Origin: Oscillospiraceae bacterium
GTDB taxonomy: Bacteria > Bacillota > Clostridia > Oscillospirales > Oscillospiraceae
DNA length: 64,000 nt
Direction of reading: 5' to 3'
Assembly: GCA_902787755.1 (NCBI GenBank)
Contig: CADAHL010000006.1
Span: 1 to 64,000 of the forward strand
Part shown: positions 43,801-50,457 of the stretch, in pieces
Layout of the letters: every line of letters begins with the position of its first letter
How positions within the stretch are numbered: the stretch's first letter is position 1
Translations under genes and position numbers: made by a program
The notes under the pieces: generated by a model
What the model was told of the DNA's origin: nothing
Databases searched by the model: none
The model's input: the letters and a program-made list of their open reading frames with translations, nothing else

Positions 43801-45939
43801 GTCTACGCCACCGAGGACAAGAACCTGGACATCAGCTTCACCGCCAACGGCAAGGTCATGGGCACCATCTTTGACGAGCGCCCCGAGACCCTGAACGTGG
43901 TCATCGACTTGTATGATCCCGATGACACGGATTCCGTTGCCAAGGTCGAGCTCATCTCCGACGGCGGCGTGGTCTCCTACTCCTGGACCAATGCCGAGGA
44001 GATCGCCACCGGCGAGCTGACCGCCACCATCGACGCCTCTCAGCACAACTATTACTACGTCCGCGTTACCCAGGCTGACGGCGACCTGGCTGTCACCGCC
44101 CCCGTGTGGGTCGGCAGTACCATGAACATGGGCATCGCATCCGTCGCGGTCAAGGGAAGCGAGAGCAAGGAAGTCTACAAGGACGAGCCTTTCCAGCTGA
44201 CCACCACCCTGTTCAACAACGGCGAGAGTGAAGTTACCGTCACTTCCCTGGTCTATGAGATCAAGGGCGGCGAGGTGCTTGCCACCGATACCACCTCCCG
44301 CAAGATCGCCGCGGGCGGCACCATCGCGGTCGACCAGGCCCTGACCATTGATACCGCCAAGCTGACCACCATCACGGTCACCGCTGTGATCGACGGCACC
44401 ACCTTCACCCAGAACATCGAGCTGGACGTGATCGACCGGACGAACGAGAACACCGTGACTCCCATCGCGGACGTCCGGGCGGCCTCCGATCCCGACGACA
44501 CCGGCTACCGCTTCCTGATCGAGGGCGTGGTCACCTCCAACGCCTCCGGCTACGACAAGGACACCGCCTTCTTCGACTGCATCTACGTCCAGGACGAGAC
44601 CGGCGGCCTCTGCTGCTTCCCCGTCTCCGGTGAATACAAGATCGGCGATAAGGTCCGCATCGTGGGCCACACCGACTTCTACCAGGGCGAGCCCGAGCTG
44701 CAGGTCAAGACCATCGAGGTCATCGGCAGCGGCACGGTGGAGCCCACCGAGATCACCGCGGCCCAGCTGACCGACCGCTCCGCGGAAGGCAAGCTGGTCA
44801 CCCTGAAGGGCACTGTGGAGAGCTTCGAGGAAGCCAACGGCCTGGTCCAGACCATCATGGTCAAGGACGCTGAGGGCAATGTGGGCCGTGTGTTCATCGA
44901 CGGCTACATCACCACCGGCAAGGAAGTGGAGAACCTGGCTGTGGGCGCCACGATCAGCGCCACCGGTCTGGCCTCCTACGACAATACCTGGCCCGATACC
45001 AATTCCTTCCCGCGCATCCGTATCCGTGACCGCGCCGACGTGGTCTGCGGGACCGAGGCTCCCGGCGTGGAGATCATCGGCATCAGCCTGGGCCTCAACG
45101 GCTCCATCGATCTGAACATCTATGTGAAGCCGGACGCTGGCATCTCCGCTGAGCAGCTCAACGGTCTGTTCCTGCTGGATGGAGAAGCCGCGGAGCTTGG
45201 CAGCCCCGATGCAAGCGGCAATTACAAGCTGATCGTGAAGAAGGACGCGCCCACTATGACAGCTGAGGTCGAGCTCACGCTGAGCGATGAGTCGATCCGG
45301 CTGCTGAGTCCCGCCGGAGAGGAGATTGACAGCTACAAGACTTCCATCTTCGGCTACCTGACCTTTGCGAAGGAGTATTACCAGAACGATCCGGATAAGG
45401 TGGCGCTGCTCCGACTGATGGACGTCATGATGGCCTACTGCTACTACTCTCAGCAGGCCTGCACCTATGACACCAGCGCCCGGGCCGTAAGCCTGGAGGA
45501 GATCGATCCCAGCGTGATCGCGGACGTCACCGCGGACGCGGTGAACGACTACACCATCCAGCTGGACGGCGCGGTGGAGGGCCTGAGCTTCTACGGCACC
45601 TCCCTGATCGTGAACTCTGAGACCACCTATCGGCTCTACTTCAAGCTGGAGGACGGCGCGAGCGCGGACGACTACAGCTTCCAGGTGAACGGGACGGACG
45701 TGACCGCACAGGTCAAGGGCAGCTATCTGTTCGTGGATGTGGTCGGCATCGTCGCCAAGAATCTGAACAAGACCGTTACCGTGACGGTGACCAAGGGCGA
45801 GTCTGCTCTGACGATCGCCAGCGCGCCGCTGAGCTATGTGAGAAACGCTCTGAACGGCAGCCAGGATGAGAAGACCCTGAACGTGGCCAAGGCCGTGTTC
45901 CGCTACTGGCAGACCGCTGCGACCTACTTCATGCACTGA
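37897..45939 (+). CDS. Giant secreted multidomain protein with PHP/CehA-McbA-like metallohydrolase domain
   Basis: A 2680-residue secreted protein. Signal peptide 'MKKRISRILSLVLLVAMVMS' is followed by an acidic spacer with repeated FYED units (to about residue 95), a beta domain with lower-GC coding, a chitobiase-C-like segment (about 270-350) and an OB-fold-like region (about 355-530). Six related beta modules follow (about 540-1525, motif 'YNGNAQYLEYY'); two at 40464-40932 and 40960-41430 are nearly identical. A PHP domain starts near residue 1722 with 'GQLHSHTTYSDGSG', 'FTDHSNYF', 'FNHPGSTFGNF' and 'NNQDNHKGRWG', supplying metal ligands. A CARDB-like segment, a second OB-like region and a helical end follow. 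No LPXTG or SLH anchor was seen. Substrate unknown; phosphoester or glycan breakdown is plausible. Confidence 0.88.
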   Translation: MKKRISRILSLVLLVAMVMSLMPTTLAFAEEAPAEEITVPEEGVILPVAGENDPPAEEPEDPFYEDELFYEDDFEDELFYEDDLDAVTDEADDLLADSETSTWVKIDLEDITADDIIAITMTKTENGTTATCALSNVQCDKNPQGLAVVPEGDAFSAPADGNYGWTVNAVEGGYTFSNGSLNLSYGAIKTAQSVRVTEDDAAVWVLKGNYLSTTEGTTTRYLGVWFPTTGAAPTWRHYSGTTNEIKNQQVSFWKLTDGGDTPVEPEDPTEVAAPTANPAGGAVDIGADIAFDCATSGAVIYYCYSGDENRWVEGDSFTVPENAPSEFNIQLQAIYYPTDGDPISSAVNQYNYTIRTEAAISTIAEALAGAENAEFTVKGVVTLVDGRNIYVQDATGGICLYPDTAPVNIELGNTVIGTGVRKTFKGLPELSGCTLTLSEGLTLTAKETTLDAITEADVCTYVKINGLTVKEINGDNTVVTDASGNEMPIYKAKTTEALKAGDTLDFTGAVGIFNTLQLRNTLASEITVQGGETPEDPEPATVTLDKLTEAPKDGDKVVIHNPANNKALGLEEYYYNNKKYELTAVDATPTAEGKLALADGMAYLTVVLNTENKYSFVNEEGKYLEVDGTHVRFVTELNANTLFQLESAGDSYYIKCDTAEYNGNAQYLEYYSGYFTCFRLGNGGPAYEFDFYAEVEPVNTDPVSGLKTGDTVAIYNDGNGKALTATASGTRLAAAAATLGTDGKLSGEGIALLTVTVNDEGQVLFTNEGKYLTSGDTGNSLSFTTEANEYSLWVIEATADGLFYLKNANAAYNGNAQYLEYYNTFTTYKLGNGGAAFAVSFRHIADSTEPEQPTGTTYGLTGTLADGDTVILYNSANGVALGNTITSHKVTGVALTPADGVITTDNTAVAWTVTVNADGTYTFTQGDYTLGGAVSGTYNNLVLTDATYTGWTLTEADSVDLTHYLYFENWSNSYGKFHLEYYNGFTVYATNTPEKNAYGITFYKQGAEPETPGDPTPGEGNTYGLSSTLATGDTVILYNAKNGVGVGNSIASHKITGVALTPVNGVITTDNTAVAWKVTVNTDGTYTFTQGDYTLGGAVSGNYNNLVVTDATYTGWTPTGPDPSDFNYFLSLNDMATNFGKIYLEYYNGFTLYGSTAPDKDAYGITFYKQGAEPETPHPEETGDLVTSLDQLTDGVTVAIYSPGHKTAISTRPNGDWYLKANEATIENGKVVNFTSDYVWQVQKNANGTYTFVSNDDNTKSITVWPSDTYAEVTVNYEKYTETGDNTWTLTPAKTANAYYFSSPSVSGEHGSAYIEAYVRNEFEVFSGYFTSPNSNKFTESEFALQFYLVDPTDAIEAYDDGEWDGVLNKGQSYVFYNANAKSAVGLWKEANYSMDAIPTTIEGGKANAGNGAYVFKVDTMGRYYSFEVNGKFLATNNDEELLFVEPNEDGSAPENAKWFLKQKEGGYIIYNKDASYNGTPVCIEYYSSVFSGWTFSTKNDVGIYLFNFYPLADGIEVREDTVQVPSVKFDCEDTRFFEQDYKVAFTLDDLAESISSITITYTANGQTTTVTEYEASADGKGYSFTIPASALDGQRTEQSFKISVSVTNSYDITYPGEKTVTNVDEPFFEEMTPAPNGQTGDDKRPVISVKIGNAGENPVITMQVNGTQVEAVFENGVLSYQPAENMADGRVTVSVSVTRADQVTAEKSWYFTVGDSEFQKYFGQLHSHTTYSDGSGTLDTALDYISSIPESANVQFVAFTDHSNYFDTTSAANPADALNDQSLMTDASRALWNTYKSTVANFNAEPDQQLIAIAGFEMTWSGGPGHINTFGSDGLVSRNNAALNNKSGDAGMKLYYETVNKGGSMNQFNHPGSTFGNFTDFSYWSEETDAHMFLVEVGNGEGQIGAGGYYPSYEEYTLALDKGWHVAPTNNQDNHKGRWGNANDARDVVLATNLSEEAIYDAIRNLRVYATEDKNLDISFTANGKVMGTIFDERPETLNVVIDLYDPDDTDSVAKVELISDGGVVSYSWTNAEEIATGELTATIDASQHNYYYVRVTQADGDLAVTAPVWVGSTMNMGIASVAVKGSESKEVYKDEPFQLTTTLFNNGESEVTVTSLVYEIKGGEVLATDTTSRKIAAGGTIAVDQALTIDTAKLTTITVTAVIDGTTFTQNIELDVIDRTNENTVTPIADVRAASDPDDTGYRFLIEGVVTSNASGYDKDTAFFDCIYVQDETGGLCCFPVSGEYKIGDKVRIVGHTDFYQGEPELQVKTIEVIGSGTVEPTEITAAQLTDRSAEGKLVTLKGTVESFEEANGLVQTIMVKDAEGNVGRVFIDGYITTGKEVENLAVGATISATGLASYDNTWPDTNSFPRIRIRDRADVVCGTEAPGVEIIGISLGLNGSIDLNIYVKPDAGISAEQLNGLFLLDGEAAELGSPDASGNYKLIVKKDAPTMTAEVELTLSDESIRLLSPAGEEIDSYKTSIFGYLTFAKEYYQNDPDKVALLRLMDVMMAYCYYSQQACTYDTSARAVSLEEIDPSVIADVTADAVNDYTIQLDGAVEGLSFYGTSLIVNSETTYRLYFKLEDGASADDYSFQVNGTDVTAQVKGSYLFVDVVGIVAKNLNKTVTVTVTKGESALTIASAPLSYVRNALNGSQDEKTLNVAKAVFRYWQTAATYFMH
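40464..41430 (+). repeat. Near-identical tandem module duplication within the giant gene
   Basis: Two copies of about 470 bases (40464-40932 and 40960-41430) encode 'GDTVILYN' through 'YGITFYKQGAEPET'. Long stretches match at the nucleotide level, including 'GVITTDNTAVAW' and 'TFTQGDYTLGGAVSG'. This indicates recent duplication or gene conversion. Confidence 0.85.
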
Positions 45940-45984
45940 GCACACCGGAATCCCGGAGACGCCGGGAAACCCCAATAAACAGCG

Positions 45985-46020
45985 CACCCCCCGATCGAAC
46001 GATCGGGGGGTGTTGTTGTG
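45985..46020. terminator. Terminator shared by the giant gene and the ABC-F gene
   Basis: CACCCCCCGATC and GATCGGGGGGTG (45985-45996 and 46001-46012) pair around GAAC, then TTGTTGTG. It lies between convergent genes. Confidence 0.85.
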
Positions 46021-47517
46021 TCAGGGGCGCTGCAGTTCCAGAACCTGGGTGCTGACCCGGTCGCAGAAGGCCCGGTCGTGCTCCACAAAGAGCAGGGTGG
46101 GCCGACAGCGCAGGATCAGATCCTCCAGCTGCATCCGGGAGATCACGTCGATATAATTCATGGGCTCGTCCCAGATGTGCAGATGGGCTTTTTCACACAG
46201 GCTTCGGGCGATCAGCACCTTTTTCTTCTGCCCGGCGCTGAACTCGGACATGTCCTTCTCAAACTGGACCCGCTTGAAGTCCAGCTTGATGAGCAGGGCC
46301 TTGAATAGACTCTCGTCCACGCCGCAGAGCCGGGCGTAGTCCGTGAGACTGCCCCGCAGATCCCCGGGATCCTGGGCCACGTAGGAGATCTTCAGGCCGC
46401 TGCCGGACCGGAGCTGGCCTGTGAAGGGAACTTCCTCTCCCAGCAGCAGCCGGAGCAGGCTGGATTTGCCCGCTCCGTTGGGGCCGGAAAGAGCCATGCG
46501 GTCTCCGGGCAGCAGCTCAAAGCGCAGGGGCCGGAACAGGGGCCCGTCGCCGTAGTCGATGGACAGCTCCCTGACCTCGACCAGCCGGGGACCGGGGTAG
46601 GGCAGCTGCGCCAGACGCAGCGCGGCCTGGTATTCCACGTTCTTCAGCAGCTGCTCCTTTTCCTCGATGGCCGCCTGCTGTCGCTTCTCGATGGCCTTGG
46701 CCCGGGACATCTGCTTCTTGGCCTTGGCTCCCTGCAGGGGACGCCAGCCCTTCACGTTGTCCACCTGTATGGAGTTGATGCCCGTCTTCCGGCGCTCGGC
46801 GGTGTCCGACCACCGGGACTTCTCCCGGGCGGTCTCCTTCAGACGGCTGATCTCCTTCTTCAGCTTTTCATTTTCCGCCTGCTCGAAGGCGTCCTGCCGC
46901 TGTCGGGCCTCCCACCAGGTGGAGAAATTGCCCCGGATCACCTGGAGATCGGCCCGGTTGATGGACAGAATGTGATCCACGCAGCCGTCCAGGAAGACCC
47001 GGTCGTGAGAGACCAGGAGAAAGCCTTTCTTGCTCCTGAGATAGCGGCTGACCAGGGCCCGGCCCTGGGCGTCCAGATGGTTGGTGGGCTCGTCGATCAG
47101 AAGAAAAGCGTTGTCCCGGAGAAACATCAGAGCCAGCAGGAGCTTGGTCTGCTCTCCCTTGGAGAGCGTTTCGAAGGGACGGTCCAGTAGCGCTTCCTCC
47201 AGCTCCAGGCGATCCATCTCCCGCAGAAGCCGCCAGTCCTCCAGTTCCGGCTGAAGCTCACGAAGCGCGGCCAGGGCGGGCAGCTCCGGATGGGGGACCG
47301 GGTAGGGGAAGTACTCGAACTCCACCGAGGCGTGGATCTTCCCCCGGTACGGCAGTTCTCCCTGAAGGATCCTCAGCAGAGTGGTCTTGCCCCGGCCGTT
47401 GCGGCCGGTGAGACCCAGGCGCCAGTCGGTGTCCAGCAGCAGATCCACGTTTTCAAACACGGGATCGTAGCTGCCGTCGTAGGTAAATGACAGGTTCTCG
47501 ATTCGTATCATCGACAT
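46021..47517 (-). CDS. ABC-F ribosomal protection protein, Lsa-like
   Basis: A 498-residue soluble protein with two ATP-binding domains and no membrane part; the length equals that of Lsa(A). The first domain has 'GRNGRGKTTLL', 'LSKGEQTKLLLALMF' and 'FLLIDEPTNHLDAQG'. A long helical interdomain linker rich in Lys and Arg follows (residues about 205-300). The second domain has 'SGPNGAGKSSLLRLLLGEE', 'FSAGQKKKVLIARSL' and 'HIWDEPMNYIDV'. Lsa proteins enter the ribosomal E site and displace lincosamides, streptogramin A and pleuromutilins; the spectrum here is inferred. GGGAGGACATAACA sets ATG 47517. Upstream lies a terminator-type attenuator with short leader frames. Confidence 0.88.
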   Translation of the reverse strand: MSMIRIENLSFTYDGSYDPVFENVDLLLDTDWRLGLTGRNGRGKTTLLRILQGELPYRGKIHASVEFEYFPYPVPHPELPALAALRELQPELEDWRLLREMDRLELEEALLDRPFETLSKGEQTKLLLALMFLRDNAFLLIDEPTNHLDAQGRALVSRYLRSKKGFLLVSHDRVFLDGCVDHILSINRADLQVIRGNFSTWWEARQRQDAFEQAENEKLKKEISRLKETAREKSRWSDTAERRKTGINSIQVDNVKGWRPLQGAKAKKQMSRAKAIEKRQQAAIEEKEQLLKNVEYQAALRLAQLPYPGPRLVEVRELSIDYGDGPLFRPLRFELLPGDRMALSGPNGAGKSSLLRLLLGEEVPFTGQLRSGSGLKISYVAQDPGDLRGSLTDYARLCGVDESLFKALLIKLDFKRVQFEKDMSEFSAGQKKKVLIARSLCEKAHLHIWDEPMNYIDVISRMQLEDLILRCRPTLLFVEHDRAFCDRVSTQVLELQRP

Positions 47518-47519
47518 TG

Positions 47520-47684
47520 TTATGTCCTCCCAAATGAAAAAAACGGCCGCGGGGATCCAAACCCGCGGCCGCAGAAGGGCATAAGTATGCCTTGGGCTTT
47601 GGGATGCGCAGCTTCCCGCGGCAAGACATAACAAAACTGACGGTCCGCAACCGTGACCGCCGCCATCGCAGCATGGCTTGTCAT
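47520..47684 (-). CDS. Second leader reading frame of the ABC-F gene (uncertain)
   Basis: A 54-codon frame beginning 'MTSHAAMAAVTVADRQFCYV'. It runs across the antiterminator and terminator and ends two bases before the ABC-F ATG. It has no good binding site of its own, so translation may depend on the short leader frame just upstream. If translated, ribosome position would decide which hairpin forms. Confidence 0.35.
   Translation of the reverse strand: MTSHAAMAAVTVADRQFCYVLPREAAHPKAQGILMPFCGRGFGSPRPFFSFGRT
47537..47571 (-). terminator. Intrinsic terminator in the ABC-F leader
   Basis: On the minus strand a perfect stem CGGCCGCGGG/CCCGCGGCCG with an eight-base loop is followed by seven T. 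It lies about 20 bases before the coding region, so it acts as an attenuator rather than a gene end. Confidence 0.88.
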
Positions 47685-47690
47685 GTCTTG

Positions 47691-47711
47691 TCAGCAGGTA
47701 AACAGGCGCAT
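47691..47711 (-). CDS. Six-residue leader peptide upstream of the ABC-F gene
   Basis: ATG to TGA encodes MRLFTC. AGAGGGG lies seven bases before the ATG, which is a good ribosome binding site. Position and size fit an antibiotic-sensing leader peptide. Confidence 0.5.
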   Translation of the reverse strand: MRLFTC

Positions 47712-47740
47712 CCTTCCACCCCTCTCTGTTTCTTTGCTAC

Positions 47741-47769
47741 AGTGTACCAGAGGAAAGGAAAAAAGACAA
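47741..47769 (-). promoter_or_regulatory. Promoter of the ABC-F leader
   Basis: On the minus strand TTGTCT (47769-47764) and TACACT (47746-47741) are 17 bases apart. It is divergent from the promoter at 47780. Confidence 0.7.
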
Positions 47770-47779
47770 GACACAGAAA

Positions 47780-47807
47780 TTGACAAGACGGAAAAATAAG
47801 ATAAAAT
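47780..47807 (+). promoter_or_regulatory. Promoter of the XRE-type regulator gene
   Basis: TTGACA (47780-47785) and TAAAAT (47802-47807) are 16 bases apart in an AT-rich stretch, about 43 bases before ATG 47851. Confidence 0.8.
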
Positions 47808-47850
47808 AAAAACAGATCACGGAAAACAGAACAGGAAAGGGGATACCGAT

Positions 47851-48408
47851 ATGGCCAACAAAGTAGGCGCCCTGATCCGGGAGGCCCGCACCGGCGCGGG
47901 TCTGACCCAGGAGCAGCTGGCAAAAAAGATCGAGGGACTGACCGCCGCGGACATCAGCAAGGCCGAGCGGGGAGAAAAGGAGTTGAGCCAGGCCAGGCTC
48001 AAGGAAATCGCCAAGGCCACCGGCGTGACCCAGTCCTCGCTTCTCAACGCCGCCAAGGAGGACGCCGCGGGAAAGACTGCCACGGCGGCGAAAACCGCCT
48101 CCGGGAAGACCTCCTCCGCGGCGAAACCCTCTTCCTCCGGGAAGACCGGCACTTCCTCCGGCAAGAAGACCGGGACCGCCTCCGACTCCGGCCTGACGGC
48201 GGCGGAGAAGAAGCTGCTGGAGGCCTACCGGGCCGCCGGCGCCGACGCGAAGAAGAACGCCCTGAAGATCCTCAAGGGGGAGGATCTGGAGATGGCGGAC
48301 ATTATGAAGCTGCTGAAGCTGGACAGCAAACTGGAGAACCTCGACTCCAACGGCCTGCTGGGCGGGCTGAAGGAGGGCATTCTCGGCGGCCTGCTTGGGA
48401 AGAAGTAA
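47851..48408 (+). CDS. XRE-family helix-turn-helix protein with low-complexity linker
   Basis: A 185-residue protein. Residues about 5-65 form a Cro/CI helix-turn-helix ('LIREARTGAGLTQEQLAKKI', 'ISKAERGEKELSQARLKEIA'). Residues about 70-110 are a Lys/Ser/Thr/Ala-rich linker with repeated SGKT units. The C-terminal 70 residues are helical ('LTAAEKKLLEAYRAAGADAK') with a Gly/Leu-rich end. It has a good promoter divergent from the ABC-F leader and could regulate it, which is inference. It precedes a membrane protein gene by 22 bases. Confidence 0.8.
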   Translation: MANKVGALIREARTGAGLTQEQLAKKIEGLTAADISKAERGEKELSQARLKEIAKATGVTQSSLLNAAKEDAAGKTATAAKTASGKTSSAAKPSSSGKTGTSSGKKTGTASDSGLTAAEKKLLEAYRAAGADAKKNALKILKGEDLEMADIMKLLKLDSKLENLDSNGLLGGLKEGILGGLLGKK

Positions 48409-48430
48409 GAACGAAGGAGAATAGAGCAAA

Positions 48431-49423
48431 ATGGCAAACAGCGAGATCGTTTCTGCTCTGACGAGCAGCGGCTTTGAGGCCAACGGGATGGTGTACTTCG
48501 GCACCTGGAGGGACTACGCCGTCTCTCTCAGGTCCATCAGCGGGAAGACTTACTATGCGGACTTCGCCGTCCGTCTGGAGAAGGTTCCGTTCTCTCTGCG
48601 CCGGAGCCTGGCCAAGGCCGTGCGGGTGCCCGGACTGAAGCTGGGCGGCCTGGAGCGGGTGACGAACCAGGTGGTGACCTTCTCCCTGCGCCTGAATCCC
48701 AAGGGGGACGTGACGGCTCAGTTCCGGGAACGGATGGACCAGCTGGCCGCCGCCCTGCGGGACAACGGCGTTTTTCCGGCGGACAGCTGCATCCTGACCG
48801 GCGCTCCCATGCCGGACAGCCTGTGCCTGGCGTCGGTAGGAGGCCTGATCTGCTATCAGCCGGCAATGGCTTCGGCTCTCCGGGATCAGAGCCGGCGGAT
48901 CCGGGAGCAGGCGGAGGACAACCGGGAAAACGGCAGCTATCTGACCGGCCTGGTGGGCGCCTTGCTGGGCATGCTGGTGGGTCTCATCCCCAACCTGCTG
49001 TCCATCATAGCCCTGGAGCGGATCTATGGTCTGCTCTTTGCCCTGGTGCCCATGGCGGCCATGTTCGGCTACAAGCTGCTGAAGGGCAAGATGAGCAAGG
49101 CCGCGCTGTGGATCGTGATCGGCGTGAGCCTGCTGGGCGTGATCCTGATCCCGCTGTTCGAGCTGGCCTTCTACATGATGCGTGAGTATGGCAGTTCCCT
49201 GGGCTTCGTCATCGCCACGATCCTGAACGCGCTGGAGGACGGCAGCTTCTTCTCCGCTCTGGGTGCGGAGTATCTGCAGCTGCTGCTGTTTATGGGCATC
49301 GGCATTCTGTTTGCCTGGCGGTATATCTACGGTCAGCTGAGCAGTTCAGCCGTCACCGCGGTCCAGACCCAGATCGATACCCTGCGGCCCAATCCGCTGC
49401 GCAGACGGCCGGAGCAGTACTGA
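48431..49423 (+). CDS. Membrane protein of unknown function
   Basis: A 330-residue protein. Residues 1-155 are soluble and mixed alpha/beta ('VYFGTWRDYAVSLRSISGKT', 'RMDQLAAALRDNGVFPADSC'). Four or five membrane helices follow ('YLTGLVGALLGMLVGLIPNL', 'LLFALVPMAAMFGYKLL', 'ALWIVIGVSLLGVILIPLFE', 'LQLLLFMGIGILFAWRYIYG'). No family was recognised. A GAAGGAGAATAGAGCAAA site precedes the ATG. It is co-transcribed with the XRE-type regulator, which suggests a shared envelope-related role. Confidence 0.75.
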   Translation: MANSEIVSALTSSGFEANGMVYFGTWRDYAVSLRSISGKTYYADFAVRLEKVPFSLRRSLAKAVRVPGLKLGGLERVTNQVVTFSLRLNPKGDVTAQFRERMDQLAAALRDNGVFPADSCILTGAPMPDSLCLASVGGLICYQPAMASALRDQSRRIREQAEDNRENGSYLTGLVGALLGMLVGLIPNLLSIIALERIYGLLFALVPMAAMFGYKLLKGKMSKAALWIVIGVSLLGVILIPLFELAFYMMREYGSSLGFVIATILNALEDGSFFSALGAEYLQLLLFMGIGILFAWRYIYGQLSSSAVTAVQTQIDTLRPNPLRRRPEQY

Positions 49424-49445
49424 GCCGGAAGGCCGAAAAGACAAA

Positions 49446-49482
49446 GCCCCCGGAGGAACGACAAGGTTTCTCCGGGGGTTTT
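49446..49482 (+). terminator. Terminator behind the regulator-membrane protein pair
   Basis: CCCCCGGAG (49447-49455) and CTCCGGGGG (49470-49478) pair, followed by TTTT. Confidence 0.85.
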
Positions 49483-49500
49483 CCATGCGATCGCCCGGGA

Positions 49501-50379
49501 TCAGAACACGTCCTCCACGACCTTGGAGGGGGGCGTCTCCACGATCTCGGGATGCTGGAACATATAGCGGAAGGCCTGGAGCAGCTGGGCGTAATAGTGC
49601 CCGTCCACGATGCCCTCGTCCAGCACCAGCTTGGTGTCGATATACTTGTGGTCCTCCACCTCGCCGTGGCGGTTCAGCTCGTACTTGTGGTACTTGGCGC
49701 CGAAGGCGATGAACACCGGCAGGGTGCCGAAGTTGTAAATGTGGTGGTACACCGGCCCGATGCGCAGGGAGCCCAGATCGGTGATGATCATGGAGCCGTG
49801 GAAGGGGCTCACGTCCAGCAGGGACTGGGGGATCCAGCCGAAGTAATCCATGACGCGCAGCATGGCGATGGCGAAGCGGAGGATGAAGCGGGGGAGTTTT
49901 GCGCAGGCGTCGGCGAAATCCTCGGTGCCGTTGTTCTCGTCGGAGGTCTTGATCTCCTGGATCTTCTCCTCCATCTTCCGATGCACGTCAAAGATGGTGT
50001 CGGTGGGCTCGAAAACGACCTTGATGGTGGTCTCGGTGTCATCCACCGACAGGCTGCGCTTGACGGTCATGACCACCTCGATGTTGTTGCGGGCGTAGAT
50101 CCGGCGGCCTACCACGAAGCGGTTGACGCCGGGCAGCATGGACACGGCCCGGATGTAGGCGGCGATGATAAAATGCAGGATGCCGATGCCCTTGTGGCCC
50201 TCCACCCGTAGCTTGCGCAGCCGACGGTCCAGGTCGGAGATCTCGAAGCTCTCCTCATAATGGATGCAGCGGTCGTTGCGCTGGGGCATGATAAAGGGAA
50301 TGAATTTGGCGAAACCGGGGATGGAGCGCAGAAGACGGCCCTCGCTCCGATCACCGGGACGACGTCTGTATTCGGCCAT
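49501..50379 (-). CDS. E2/CAT-like acyltransferase homologue without the catalytic histidine
   Basis: A 292-residue protein resembling the catalytic domain of 2-oxo-acid dehydrogenase E2 subunits and chloramphenicol acetyltransferase. 'IGILHFIIAAYIRAVSMLPG' (near residue 65) and 'SPFHGSMIITDLGSLRIGPV' (near residue 190) are characteristic. At the active site, where the family has H-H/R-x-x-x-D-G, this protein reads 'LDEGIVDGHYYAQLL', so both His positions are replaced. There is no lipoyl domain and no E1/E3 gene nearby. A non-catalytic or different role is likely. GGAGGATC precedes the ATG. Confidence 0.7.
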   Translation of the reverse strand: MAEYRRRPGDRSEGRLLRSIPGFAKFIPFIMPQRNDRCIHYEESFEISDLDRRLRKLRVEGHKGIGILHFIIAAYIRAVSMLPGVNRFVVGRRIYARNNIEVVMTVKRSLSVDDTETTIKVVFEPTDTIFDVHRKMEEKIQEIKTSDENNGTEDFADACAKLPRFILRFAIAMLRVMDYFGWIPQSLLDVSPFHGSMIITDLGSLRIGPVYHHIYNFGTLPVFIAFGAKYHKYELNRHGEVEDHKYIDTKLVLDEGIVDGHYYAQLLQAFRYMFQHPEIVETPPSKVVEDVF

Positions 50380-50457
50380 GGAGAGATCCTCCTGTATGTT
50401 AAAAATTTTTAAGCATTGCCATTATAGCCTTGGGAAGTATCAAATACAAGAGGAAAA

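Larger units (their letters stand above)
47518..47735 (-). promoter_or_regulatory. Attenuation leader of the ABC-F gene
   Basis: About 215 bases of leader RNA contain a six-codon frame with a good binding site, a second frame of 54 codons that covers an intrinsic terminator, and a possible antiterminator. RNA segment GCCGCGGG (47622-47615) duplicates the 5' arm of the terminator, so it can pair with the 3' arm CCCGCGGC instead. This layout matches ribosome-mediated attenuation known for other antibiotic-responsive ABC-F genes. Confidence 0.7.

Noticed and set aside
38332..45987. Very long antisense open frame opposite the giant gene
   Set aside because: It mirrors the sense gene's codon pattern in GC-rich sequence, has no binding site or domain, and reads as repeated Gly/Val/Asp/His stretches. 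It is a shadow of the real gene.
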